Source of the DNA: Schaalia sp. JY-X169
GTDB taxonomy: Bacteria; Actinomycetota; Actinomycetes; Actinomycetales; Actinomycetaceae
Direction of reading: 5' to 3'
Length of the DNA stretch: 64,000 nucleotides
NCBI RefSeq assembly: GCF_014069575.1
Contig: NZ_CP059675.1
Coordinates: 744,001-808,000, forward strand
Under the pieces are notes generated by a model. It was not told the origin of the DNA. It was given only the letters and a program-made list of their open reading frames with translations, and searched no databases. Shown here piece after piece: positions 44,346 through 52,609 of this stretch; position 1 is the first letter of the stretch; every line of letters begins with the position of its first letter. A program made the translations under genes and the position numbers.

Positions 44346-44803
44346 ACAGGGTCGGCTGCTGAAACCCCAGATCGTGGCGTTGCCGCTGCGTGGCGCGCCG
44401 GGGTTACGGCGCCACCTACCTTGGCCCAACCCAACTCAACCTGGCCCAACCCGGCCCAACGGTGCGTGTTGAGCCAAACGGTGCGTGTTTGGCTCGATCG
44501 GGCCTTAAATCACAGTGTTATGTCGACCAAACTCGCTCCGTAAGGCCAAGCACGCTCCGTAAGGCCAAGCACGCTCCGTATTGCTGGACCCGCGCCGTTG
44601 CGGAGCCCGCCAGGCCATGCGGAGCCCGCCAGGCCCGACTCGACTTCGAATGACAGCGTTATGCAAGCCGGCCCGGCTCCCTAACACTCGCCGGGCCGGG
44701 CCGGGCCGAGCTGGGCAGACCGGAACACCAACGCCCTGCCCGTGAACGCCATACTGGGTTAGAGCGCTACTGGTGCCCGGTCAGAGCGCTACTGGTGTCT
44801 ACG
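44346..44803. other. 458-bp repeat-rich gap between the housekeeping block and the catabolic island
   Basis: No gene is seen. It carries CCCAAC-rich short repeats (44425-44465), ACGGTGCGTGTT duplicated at about 44460 and 44480, the repeat islands at 44509-44669, and a duplicated AGAGCGCTACTGGTG at 44761-44775 and 44783-44797, just past the end of the flavin hydroxylase gene. Both flanking genes end towards this gap, so it is a convergent intergenic spacer. Confidence 0.7.
44509..44669. repeat. Tandem-repeat islands B and C with conserved core
   Basis: Island B: core ATCACAGTGTTATG (44509-44522) followed by GCTCCGTAAGGCCAAGCAC twice (44535-44553, 44554-44572) and a partial third copy. Island C: GCGGAGCCCGCCAGGCC twice (44600-44616, 44619-44635) and then ATGACAGCGTTATGCAAGCC (44650-44669). 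The last core is the reverse complement of island A's core at 2055-2074 at 18 of 20 positions. All combine 17-20 bp tandem units containing CGGAGC or its complement with a CATAAC..TGT.AT core. Confidence 0.75.
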
Positions 44804-46687
44804 CTAGAGCGCCTCGACGAGGAAGCCGTCAAAGAGCTCCGACAGTCTCTCGGTAGCACTCATGGGGAGCACCGCTGCCACGTACTGATCGGGCCGTACC
44901 ACCACGACAACCCCCTCGGTCGTGTCGATGCCACGCTCGTCAAAGATGTCCGTGCGCAGACCCCCGCCAAAGACGTTGTTCAAGTCCTCGATCCCGTATG
45001 GGCCGACTTCTGGGAGGAACAGCGAGGGCGCCTTATGGACATTGATGTCCGTGTAGTCGTCCTGGTAGATGGCCTTCACATCGAACACCGAGTTCAAATC
45101 AGCACCGCGTGGTGTGTACTTGACAATGGGTGAGGACGGGTCGGTCTTCATCCACTCCGCCCATCGGCTGATTTCGGAGTTCTTCGCAAGTCCGCCCTGA
45201 TCAGCAAAGGCATAGATGCGGAACCGTCCATCAGCCTTGTGAAGGTGACCCAAATGCACCTTGTTTCCGTCCGCAACCCGCACTGCTTGCGCCGAATGGA
45301 AACGCTTGCCAATGGGGTAGCCGGTTGCCAACGCCTGGCTCTGGCCCGGCTCCGTCAGCACGGAGGGGCGGTACTGTGTCATGAACCCCATGGGGAATTC
45401 CTGGGTGGACACGTAGAACTGGGCTAGTTCGTCTTTGTCTTTGAAATCCTCTGGCTTCTTGGCCATCATTGAAGACCATTCACGATCGAAGTCGATGAGG
45501 TTCTGTGCGATCTCTTGACGCTCTGCTGAATAGGTGTCCAACAGGAGGGGTTTGCCAAGCCCTGTCAGCACATACGCCAGCTTCCAACCAAGGTTGAAGG
45601 TGTCCTGCATGGAGACATTCATGCCCTGACCAGCCTTTGCGCTGTGGGTGTGGCAAGCATCCCCGGCGATAAAGACACGCGGCATGTCATCCGAGTCTGC
45701 GGGTACGTTGTCGAACTTGTCTGTAACCCGGTGGCCGACTTCGTATACGGATGACCACGCAACCTTCTTAACGTCCACCTTGTACGGGTAGAGGATGTCA
45801 TTCGCCTTCTTGATGGCATCATCAATACTGGTTTCGCGGACCTTGCCGCCATCGTCCTCGGCAACATCGCCAAGATCTACGTAGAGGCGTACAAGGTATC
45901 CGCCTTCACGGGGGATGAGCAGAATCGATCCGGCCTTGGACTGGATGGCGCATTTGGTGCGAATATCCGGGAAGTCGGTGTTGTAGAGGATATCCATGAC
46001 CGCCCACGCGTGGTTCGACTGGCCCCCCTTTAGTTCCCGACCGATCTTCTTGCGAACCAGAGAACGTGCGCCGTCGGCCCCGACCACATACTTGCAGTGG
46101 ACCGTCTTCTTCTCGTCCTTGTTGGAGTCCGCGGTACCCAACAGTTCCACGCGGACTGGGTACTCGCCCTCGTCCCCAACAACCAGATCTGTGAGCTCCC
46201 AACCCCAGTCCGGCTTGAAGCGGCTGGGAGAGTTCGCTGCGAACTCCGCAAAGTAGTCGAGGACGCGGGCCTGATTGACAATGAGGTGAGGGAACTCGCT
46301 GACCCCGGTTTCGTCATCGATAGTTACGCCGGTGCGGATGATCTCTTCGGGATGGTCTGGGTCGGGGCCCCAAATGTTCATCTGCGTGAGGTGGTAGGCC
46401 TCTTGGATGATGGGCTCAGCGAAGTCAAAAGCCTGGAAGGTTTCAACAGAACGTGCTTGGATGCCATCGGCGTGACCCAGAACTAGGCGTCCAGGACGGC
46501 GCTCGACCATCCGTGTCGTGATGGAAGGAAACGTTGACAACTGCGCAGCCAGGATCATTCCCGCGGGGCCGCTGCCAACAATCAGGACGTCGATGTTATC
46601 AGGAAGCTGGTCGGCGTGGCTGTGGCCCTCTTCAGTTGGCTTGGTTCGCGGGTTTTCTGAGACATAACCGTGGTGGTGGAAAAGCAC
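44804..46687 (-). CDS. FAD-dependent aromatic hydroxylase, 3-hydroxybenzoate 4-monooxygenase (MobA)-like
   Basis: Single-component flavoprotein monooxygenase of the phenol-hydroxylase group. FAD motifs are DVLIVGSGPAGM (33-44), DG near QADGIQARSVE, and FIAGDACHTHSAKAGQGMN; a C-terminal thioredoxin-like domain ends at VVVRPDQYVA. Overall blocks (SEFPHLIVNQARVLDYF, IPREGGYLVRLYV, FNLGWKLAYVL, DERGIDTTEGVVVVVRPDQY) match Comamonas MobA, 3-hydroxybenzoate 4-monooxygenase. The GTG start at 46687 has AGAGGAG upstream; 627 aa. Next to a homoprotocatechuate pathway without HpaBC, the likely substrate is 3- (or 4-) hydroxyphenylacetate, giving homoprotocatechuate; this is inference, and 3-hydroxybenzoate remains possible. 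Confidence 0.87.
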   Translation of the reverse strand: MLFHHHGYVSENPRTKPTEEGHSHADQLPDNIDVLIVGSGPAGMILAAQLSTFPSITTRMVERRPGRLVLGHADGIQARSVETFQAFDFAEPIIQEAYHLTQMNIWGPDPDHPEEIIRTGVTIDDETGVSEFPHLIVNQARVLDYFAEFAANSPSRFKPDWGWELTDLVVGDEGEYPVRVELLGTADSNKDEKKTVHCKYVVGADGARSLVRKKIGRELKGGQSNHAWAVMDILYNTDFPDIRTKCAIQSKAGSILLIPREGGYLVRLYVDLGDVAEDDGGKVRETSIDDAIKKANDILYPYKVDVKKVAWSSVYEVGHRVTDKFDNVPADSDDMPRVFIAGDACHTHSAKAGQGMNVSMQDTFNLGWKLAYVLTGLGKPLLLDTYSAERQEIAQNLIDFDREWSSMMAKKPEDFKDKDELAQFYVSTQEFPMGFMTQYRPSVLTEPGQSQALATGYPIGKRFHSAQAVRVADGNKVHLGHLHKADGRFRIYAFADQGGLAKNSEISRWAEWMKTDPSSPIVKYTPRGADLNSVFDVKAIYQDDYTDINVHKAPSLFLPEVGPYGIEDLNNVFGGGLRTDIFDERGIDTTEGVVVVVRPDQYVAAVLPMSATERLSELFDGFLVEAL

Positions 46688-46700
46688 TGCAACTCCTCTT

Positions 46701-46741
46701 TAAGTTGGCTTCCATCGGATTAAAGTTGTCTTCCATCGGAA
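46701..46741. repeat. Tandem 20/21-bp repeat in the flavin hydroxylase leader
   Basis: TTAAGTTGGCTTCCATCGGA (46701-46720) is followed directly by TTAAAGTTGTCTTCCATCGG plus A (46721-46741). Read on the minus strand each unit holds the palindromic half TCCGATGGAAG. The pair lies between the promoter at 46777-46805 and the start codon at 46687, inside the leader. It could be a double binding site, for example for the IclR protein. Confidence 0.75.
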
Positions 46742-46776
46742 GGTCAGCAGGTGCTTCACCGCACCCAGTGAGACAG

Positions 46777-46805
46777 ATCGTATATGATACGTGACCGGCG
46801 TGCAA
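46777..46805 (-). promoter_or_regulatory. Promoter of the flavin hydroxylase with palindromic operator on its -10
   Basis: Read on the minus strand: TTGCAC (46805-46800), 17 bp, TACGAT (46782-46777). The -10 is the downstream half of the 12-bp palindrome ATCATATACGAT (46788-46777). The same arrangement occurs at 47691-47719 and 50924-50968, so one repressor probably controls all. Confidence 0.7.
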
Positions 46806-46898
46806 CATAAATCCATAGACTTCCTGATTCCACGAGGCGTAACCTCCTGCGGCGTGTAGCCCGAGGTCCCGGCGCCCGGTCCACCGTCGTGCGTGCTG

Positions 46899-47648
46899 CT
46901 ACGCCCTGCTCTCGATTTCTGCCGCGGCGTGCTTGAGATCTGCCGCTAAATCCGCGGGGTCGTAAGACTGGTCCGTGCAGAGCAGAGCTACGGCACAGGG
47001 CCGTTCTCCCGGAATCTGAAATGGCACAGACACGGAGCTAACTCCGGGGAGTACCTCGTTGTGGCTGACGGCAAATCCCCGTTGCCAAATGGCCTCAATC
47101 TCCTCTTCTAACGAGTCTGCCTGCTCTTGTGGGAGAGGCCAATCCTCACGGGGCACTATGGAGAGAATTGCCTTTCCTGGGGCTCCGCTTGAGACTGGGT
47201 GACGCGATCCCGTGGGTTGGCTGATGGAGGTTGTAAACCCCTCTGGGGTTGCGCTGAGGAGTGTCACGCACTCGTCTTGATCCTGCATGGCAATGAAAGC
47301 TGTGAGACCAGTTCGATCAGCAAGGTTACGTAGCGTTGGGGCGGCAAGTTGGCGCAGGCTGCGTTGCGTTGCTGCGGCTAGGGGGCCAAGTCCGGGCCCG
47401 CGCACATAGCGACCATCAGGTGTTGCCACGACGAGGTCGTGGTGTTCGAGTGTCCGTAGTAGGCGGTAGGCAGTGGCTCGGGATACTCCGACCTCGTCCG
47501 CGATGGCCACGGGGGCGAGGGGGTACGGTGAGGCAGCCACCAGCTTGAGTACTTGGATCCCTCTGCTCAGCGTTCCTGCTAGTCCTTCACCCGCGCCGGT
47601 GTTCCCAACCGGGGTATCCGTGGGGGTGCCCGTGGGAGTGGGCGTCAC
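46899..47648 (-). CDS. IclR-family transcriptional regulator
   Basis: An N-terminal winged helix-turn-helix (SRGIQVLKLVAASPYPLAP, IADEVGVSRATAYRLLRTLE) is followed by the IclR effector domain (GLTAFIAMQDQDECVTL, SSGAPGKAIL). 249 aa from GTG 47648 with AGAAGGAGG upstream, preceded by a Thr/Pro-rich N-terminal stretch. IclR proteins often regulate aromatic catabolism and bind the aromatic substrate. It is divergent from the aldehyde dehydrogenase and upstream, in the same direction, of the flavin hydroxylase; it may control one or both. Confidence 0.92.
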   Translation of the reverse strand: MTPTPTGTPTDTPVGNTGAGEGLAGTLSRGIQVLKLVAASPYPLAPVAIADEVGVSRATAYRLLRTLEHHDLVVATPDGRYVRGPGLGPLAAATQRSLRQLAAPTLRNLADRTGLTAFIAMQDQDECVTLLSATPEGFTTSISQPTGSRHPVSSGAPGKAILSIVPREDWPLPQEQADSLEEEIEAIWQRGFAVSHNEVLPGVSSVSVPFQIPGERPCAVALLCTDQSYDPADLAADLKHAAAEIESRA

Positions 47649-47690
47649 AGTGGCCTCCTTCTAGGATGCTGCAGGGTCTCGCACAAAGGA

Positions 47691-47719
47691 TTGTCTACAC
47701 GATGGCGATCGTATACGAT
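47691..47719 (+). promoter_or_regulatory. Promoter of the aldehyde dehydrogenase with palindromic operator on its -10
   Basis: TTGTCT (47691-47696), 17 bp, TACGAT (47714-47719). The perfect palindrome ATCGTATACGAT (47708-47719) covers the -10. Two TATAGG hexamers (47724 and 47743) lie downstream. Confidence 0.7.
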
Positions 47720-47843
47720 TCGGTATAGGCGTTGCTGTGTTCAGTATAGGTGGATGGCAGTGGCGCCCTCGCTCCAGACCGGGGAACGACCGCTGATGAT
47801 CGCCCCGGGTTCGCCGATTGTCTCGACGTGAAGAGAATGGTTC

Positions 47844-49310
47844 ATGAACGCTGAAAAAGATTTGCTGCAGAAGATAGAAAGTCAACTACTCATTGACGGG
47901 CAGTGGCGCGCATCGTCGGACGGGAACACGCTACCTGTCCGCGACCCCGCAACCGGAGAGATCCTCAAGGAGATCTCAAGTGCCTCGGTACAGGATGGGA
48001 TCGACGCAGTTGAAGCTGCCGACAGGGCATTCCCCGCCTGGGCCGCGACCCCGCCCCGCGTCCGTGCAGACATCCTGCGCAGGGCATTCGATCTGGTCCA
48101 GGAACGCAAGGAGGATTTCGCCTTGCTGATGACGATCGAGATGGGCAAGCCGCTTGCGGAAGCCAGGGGAGAGGTTGCGTACGGCGCGGAGTTCCTCCGC
48201 TGGTTCAGCGAGGAGGCCGTGCGAATAAGTGGTCGCTACGGATCAAACCCCGAAGGTACGGGACGCATGATTGTCACAAAGCACCCGGTCGGTCCTGCAT
48301 TCCTGATTACCCCGTGGAACTTCCCGCTGGCAATGGGCACGCGCAAAATCGCTCCGGCACTCGCTGCAGGTTGCACAGTTGTCGTGAAGCCGGCGGCGCT
48401 GACCCCCCTCACGACCATTTACTTGGCGCAAACCCTGGAAGAGGCAGGCGTGCCTGCCGGAGTCGTCAACATCATTCCCACGGATCATTCCGTCGATGTG
48501 TCCGCCGCAATAATCGATCACCCAGCGCTGCGAAAGGTATCGTTCACGGGCTCAACGCCAGTTGGCCAGCAGCTTCTCAAGCAGGCCGCAAACGGGGTGC
48601 TGCGTACGTCCATGGAGTTGGGTGGCAACGCCCCGTTCCTCGTGTTCGAGGACGCCGACCTCGACGATGCTGTGGAGGGCGCAATTCAGGCCAAGTTCCG
48701 CAACATTGGTCAGGCGTGCACTGCCGCCAACAGGTTCATTGTTGCGCGACCTCTAGTTGACGAGTTCGTAGAGAAAGTGACCGAACGAGTCCGGGAAATG
48801 CGGGTTGGCCGTGGTACGGACGAGGGCGTTGTCATCGGCCCTCTCATCGACCATCGTGCTGTTGAGAAGACCGTCGCCCTGGTTGCGGATGCGACCGCAC
48901 GCGGGGCCACACTCAAGATTGGTGGGGTGGCGATCCCCGGTCCGGGAAGCTTCATTGAACCAACCGTGATCTCAAACGTTCCTGCGGGCTCGGACATCCT
49001 CAAAGAGGAGATTTTCGGTCCTGTTCTTGCAGTCGTTCCCTTTGATACCGAGGAGGACGCGGTCGCACTCGCGAACTCTACAGAGTACGGTCTGGTTTCC
49101 TACGCATACACCCGTGATTTTGCGAGGGCGCAACGTCTGATTGAGTCGATCCAGACCGGCATGATGGGTCTGAACGTGGGTGTGGTTTCCAACGCTGCTG
49201 CTCCGTTTGGAGGATGGAAGATGTCGGGGTTGGGACGTGAGGGCGGACCGGAAGGCATCGAAGAGTACCTGCAGACCAAGTACACCCTGTCGCCGAACCC
49301 ATTCGTGTAG
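47844..49310 (+). CDS. NAD(P)-dependent aldehyde dehydrogenase, succinate-semialdehyde type
   Basis: Oxidises an aldehyde to the acid through a catalytic Cys. TPWNFPLAMGTRKIAPALAAG, SFTGSTPVGQ, MELGGNAPF (catalytic Glu) and RNIGQACTAANR (catalytic Cys) are intact, and the 488-aa length and the C-terminal SGLGREGGPEGIEEYL match GabD-type succinate-semialdehyde dehydrogenases. In this island it would convert succinate semialdehyde, released by the HpaI aldolase, to succinate. It is divergent from the IclR gene and convergent with the permease, with the 76-bp palindrome in between. Confidence 0.9.
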   Translation: MNAEKDLLQKIESQLLIDGQWRASSDGNTLPVRDPATGEILKEISSASVQDGIDAVEAADRAFPAWAATPPRVRADILRRAFDLVQERKEDFALLMTIEMGKPLAEARGEVAYGAEFLRWFSEEAVRISGRYGSNPEGTGRMIVTKHPVGPAFLITPWNFPLAMGTRKIAPALAAGCTVVVKPAALTPLTTIYLAQTLEEAGVPAGVVNIIPTDHSVDVSAAIIDHPALRKVSFTGSTPVGQQLLKQAANGVLRTSMELGGNAPFLVFEDADLDDAVEGAIQAKFRNIGQACTAANRFIVARPLVDEFVEKVTERVREMRVGRGTDEGVVIGPLIDHRAVEKTVALVADATARGATLKIGGVAIPGPGSFIEPTVISNVPAGSDILKEEIFGPVLAVVPFDTEEDAVALANSTEYGLVSYAYTRDFARAQRLIESIQTGMMGLNVGVVSNAAAPFGGWKMSGLGREGGPEGIEEYLQTKYTLSPNPFV

Positions 49311-49353
49311 CTGTAGCGCGCCGCGGTCGGGCCGCGGTCCAGCCTTCTTTCCC

Positions 49354-49429
49354 AAATGTATACGTGGGGAGCAAATGTGCGTCTGGGGTATCTACCCCAG
49401 ACGCACATTTCGTCCCGCCATATACATTT
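49354..49429. repeat. 76-bp palindromic element, copy 2
   Basis: Starts AAATGTATACGTGGGGAGC and ends with ATATACATTT. The centre is GTCTGGGGTATCTACCCCAGAC, extended by AATGTGC/GCACATT arms. Length and ends equal those of the element at 2216-2291, but the middle arms differ in sequence while staying self-complementary. It lies between convergent genes, 44 bp after one stop and 38 bp before the other. Confidence 0.9.
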
Positions 49430-49467
49430 CGCAAATCGGACGGTGGGCCCGTTTGCTACGTCGGCTG

Positions 49468-50874
49468 CTAGTCCTTCTTCCAGACCAGCGGGCTCTTTGC
49501 CTGCTCCGCCTCATGGTCGGGACCCAAGGGGATTCGCGACCGGTCTCGCAGTGCGAGCGTCGCCAGGAAACCCACTGCGGTCATGATGAGCAGATACACC
49601 ATGATGGCGTGCCACGAACCGGTTTGCTGCTGCAGTGCCTGGGCGATGAGGGGTGAGAAGGCCCCGCCGAGTACAGCGCCGAGAGCGTATGAGATGGATA
49701 CACCAGAGAAACGAACCGACGCCGGGTATAACTCCGCGTAGAAAGCTGCCTGCGGTCCGTAGGTGAAACCGAGTCCGATGCTCAGGAAGCCAAGGCCCGC
49801 GAGTAGCCACATCGCTGTTCCCCCGTTTATCAGCGGGAACAGCGCGAGGACGCCGATCGCTTGCAACACCCAACCAACGAAGTAGGTGTTACGCCGCCCT
49901 ATAAAGTCCGACGCCCATCCTGCAATGAGGGTGAAGGCCAGCCAAACTACGGCGCCACCTGCAACCGCCCAGAGGATTGCGGGCCGATCGAGCCCCAGAG
50001 GACCATCTGGATTTGCGGCGTAGGCCTGGATGAACCCACCCGTGGTCATGTAGCCCACCGCGCTGTTTCCGGCAAAGACTAGGGCCGCGATGATAACTAG
50101 GGGAAGGAAATTCTTGAGCAGCACGACCAGAGGAGTCTTCGTCTCTTGCTTGCGCTCAGAAATCTCCTTGAAAACGGGGCTTTCTTCAACGGACTTGCGG
50201 ACCCAGTAGCCAACAAACACAAGTACCACTGAAAGCAGGAAGGGGACACGCCAACCCCATTCGAAGAATGCCTCTCCCGGCGCAATCCACGCCATGATTG
50301 CCATGACTGCGGAAGACATCAGCAGACCGAGCGGGACGCCGATCTGTGGGGGTGCGCCAAGTAGGCCGCGACGTCCGGGAGCTGCATGCTCCACCGCCAT
50401 AAGTACGGCGCCTCCCCATTCTCCGCCTGCGGAGATTCCTTGGAGGACGCGGAGTAGGACAAGAAGGATTGGTGCAGCGATACCAATGGAGGCGTAGGTG
50501 GGTAGAAGACCAATCAGGGCAGTAGCGGCCCCCATGGTCCACAGTGTCAGTACCAGCACCAGACGGCGCCCGTACTTGTCACCGAGGTGTCCGGCAATCA
50601 CGGCGCCCAGCGGGCGGAACAGGAACGAAACTCCAACCGTCGCAAATGACAGAAGCATTGCGGCATTTGGCCCAGCCGGTTCGAAGAACAGCCTGCTGAA
50701 CACGAGTCCGGCTGCCGCAGCGTATACGAAGAAGTCATACCACTCCAGAGAGGTACCAATGACGGTCGCCGCGATGACGCGGCCCTGATCAGGGTTCTCC
50801 TTGAAGACTTTGCGGAGGCTGGGCGGCCTAACAGTGGGCTCACCCTCGGCGATGACGTAGTCGGTTTGTGTCAT
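49468..50874 (-). CDS. MFS permease of the metabolite:H+ symporter (MHS) type
   Basis: Twelve-TM permease resembling ShiA/ProP-like symporters. GTSLEWYDFFVYAAAAGLVF in TM1, GHLGDKYGRRLVLVLTL in the TM2-3 loop and the RVLQGISAGGEWGGAVLM signature in TM4 are typical of MHS carriers. 468 aa from the ATG at 50874. Such carriers import organic acids with protons; with this neighbourhood, uptake of a hydroxyphenylacetate is likely. It shares the promoter/operator region with the divergent degradation operon. Confidence 0.9.
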   Translation of the reverse strand: MTQTDYVIAEGEPTVRPPSLRKVFKENPDQGRVIAATVIGTSLEWYDFFVYAAAAGLVFSRLFFEPAGPNAAMLLSFATVGVSFLFRPLGAVIAGHLGDKYGRRLVLVLTLWTMGAATALIGLLPTYASIGIAAPILLVLLRVLQGISAGGEWGGAVLMAVEHAAPGRRGLLGAPPQIGVPLGLLMSSAVMAIMAWIAPGEAFFEWGWRVPFLLSVVLVFVGYWVRKSVEESPVFKEISERKQETKTPLVVLLKNFLPLVIIAALVFAGNSAVGYMTTGGFIQAYAANPDGPLGLDRPAILWAVAGGAVVWLAFTLIAGWASDFIGRRNTYFVGWVLQAIGVLALFPLINGGTAMWLLAGLGFLSIGLGFTYGPQAAFYAELYPASVRFSGVSISYALGAVLGGAFSPLIAQALQQQTGSWHAIMVYLLIMTAVGFLATLALRDRSRIPLGPDHEAEQAKSPLVWKKD

Positions 50875-50923
50875 AACTCGTTACTCCCTTGTCGAGTTGT
50901 GCGGAGAGCGAGCCATCTTTGGC

Positions 50924-50968
50924 TTGCTCATCGTGAACACATCGTATATCATTTGGAATACGACGCAA
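50924..50968. promoter_or_regulatory. Divergent promoters of the permease and the degradation operon sharing one operator
   Basis: Forward: TTGCTC (50924-50929), 17 bp, TATCAT (50947-50952). Reverse: TTGCGT (50968-50963), 16 bp, TACGAT (50946-50941). Both -10 hexamers are the two halves of the palindrome ATCGTATATCAT (50941-50952). A repressor bound here would block both directions. Confidence 0.7.
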
Positions 50969-51037
50969 GAGCATTTCCCAAATTCGAGGCAAACTCTCTC
51001 GCATGAAGGCCCAGTTGGCTCCAAAGAAGGATGACCG

Positions 51038-52609
51038 ATGTTAGTCACTGCAGATTCGCGTAGCAATGGCTCTCGACGTGATCTTCAGGTTTCAGTTGGA
51101 CGCGAAGCGATAGAACTCGAAGTAATAGAAGAGGTCGGTATGAGCGACATGCAGGCAGCCAATCAGCGTGCGATAGCAGAATTGCCGCTAAAGCCGGGAA
51201 AGGTGATCGCGGTTCACCTTTCCTACGACTCGCGGGCTGAGCAGCGGGGACGCAAGCCGAAGAACCCCTCCTACTTCTTTAAGCCCGTCAGCTCCCTGGC
51301 GCCAACTGGCGCAGATATATCCAGGCCAAAGGGAGCAGACCTGTTGGCATTCGAGGGGGAAATCGCTCTGATTATCGGGCAGCCTGCCCGTTGGGTCTCC
51401 ACCGCCGACGCGTGGTCCTATGTCGGTTGGGTAACCGCCGCAAATGACTTCGGCATCTACGACATGCGCAAGGCAGATAAGGGCTCGAATGTTCGCTCCA
51501 AAGGCGGGGACGGCTACACCCCGATTGGGCCAAACTTCATTCGCGCCTCCGACCTCGACCCTGCGGATATCGCCATCACGACCAAGGTCAATGGAAATCT
51601 CGCCCAGCAGGACTCCAGTGCCGGCATGTTCTTCTCACTGCCGCAGATAGTTGCAGACCTGTCACAGCACTTCACCCTTCAACCCGGGGACATCATCCTC
51701 ACGGGCACCCCCGCTGGGTCTTCCGTAGTTGAACCAGGTGATGCGGTAACGGTCGAGGTCGTGGCAAACGGAATCAGCTCGGGCGAACTGCTCACCACCG
51801 TTACCCAGGATGACCATGACTTTGATCCCCGCTTGGGAGATGTCCCCCAGACCGACGAGGTGCAGATCGCCGAGGCGTGGGGAACCACGCCTATAGAATC
51901 CACGCCGGAGGTTACCCTTACCGAAGACCTCAAGGAGTCGCTGCTGGGACTCCCAACAGCCGCACTCAGCGCACAGCTTCGCAAAATGGGTCTGAACAAC
52001 GTCAGCATCGACGGTGTCAGCGCCATGCATCCAGAGAAGAAACTGGTCGGCATCGCCAAGACTCTGCGCTTCCTGCCCAACCGTGAGGACCTCTTCGCGA
52101 AACACGGTGGTGGCTACAACGCTCAGAAGCGTGCCTTCGATTCCCTCCAGCCCGACGACGTTGTGGTGATCGAAGCTCGGGGCGAGGCCGGGTCCGGCAC
52201 CCTCGGCGATATTCTTGCCATTCGTGCGAACAGCCTGGGCGCAGCGGGGATCGTCACCGATGGGGGAGTCCGTGATTACGACGCCGTCGCAGAAGTCGGC
52301 ATCCCCGTCTACACCCGGGGCGCCCACCCGGCTGTCCTCGGACGCAAACACTTCCCGTGGGAGGTCGGTGGAAGCGTGGCGTGTGGGGGCACCACTGTAG
52401 AGCCAGGTGACATCATTGTCGGGGACCGCGATGGCGTCCTCGTCATTCCCCAAGACCTGGTGAAACAGGTTGTGGAAGGCGCGCAAGCAGCCGAAGATTC
52501 CGACGCTTGGGTTGCGCAACGTGTCGCAGAGGGGAATCCCGTCGACGGTCTTTTCCCAATGAACGAAGAGTGGAAGGACCGGTACGAACAGTGGAAGAAA
52601 AGCCAGTAG
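51038..52609 (+). CDS. FAH-family isomerase/decarboxylase fused to an RraA-like aldolase/decarboxylase domain
   Basis: Two domains in one 523-aa protein. Residues ~50-270 are a fumarylacetoacetate-hydrolase fold (GKVIAVHLSYDSRAEQRG, LAFEGEIALIIG, DGYTPIGPNFI, DIILTGTPAGSSVVEPGD), as in each half of HpcE. Residues ~300-505 are RraA-like (GEAGSGTLGDILAIRANSLG, DGGVRDYDAV with Arg412-Asp413, GIPVYTRGAHP), the fold of HMG/CHA aldolase-oxaloacetate decarboxylases. E. coli HpcE has two FAH halves for OPET decarboxylation and HHDD isomerisation; here one half is replaced. The likely split is isomerase in FAH and decarboxylase in RraA. The ATG at 51038 has AAGGA upstream; it is the first gene of the operon. 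Confidence 0.88.
   Translation: MLVTADSRSNGSRRDLQVSVGREAIELEVIEEVGMSDMQAANQRAIAELPLKPGKVIAVHLSYDSRAEQRGRKPKNPSYFFKPVSSLAPTGADISRPKGADLLAFEGEIALIIGQPARWVSTADAWSYVGWVTAANDFGIYDMRKADKGSNVRSKGGDGYTPIGPNFIRASDLDPADIAITTKVNGNLAQQDSSAGMFFSLPQIVADLSQHFTLQPGDIILTGTPAGSSVVEPGDAVTVEVVANGISSGELLTTVTQDDHDFDPRLGDVPQTDEVQIAEAWGTTPIESTPEVTLTEDLKESLLGLPTAALSAQLRKMGLNNVSIDGVSAMHPEKKLVGIAKTLRFLPNREDLFAKHGGGYNAQKRAFDSLQPDDVVVIEARGEAGSGTLGDILAIRANSLGAAGIVTDGGVRDYDAVAEVGIPVYTRGAHPAVLGRKHFPWEVGGSVACGGTTVEPGDIIVGDRDGVLVIPQDLVKQVVEGAQAAEDSDAWVAQRVAEGNPVDGLFPMNEEWKDRYEQWKKSQ

Noticed and set aside
44390-44653. An 87-codon frame in the gap at 44346-44803
   Set aside because: It crosses the repeat islands B and C and has no recognisable domain or ribosome binding site.
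47844-49310. Considered as a second CHMS dehydrogenase (HpaE)
   Set aside because: The gene at 53337 is directly linked to hpaD and fits HpaE better; this one resembles GabD-type enzymes and fills the last pathway step.
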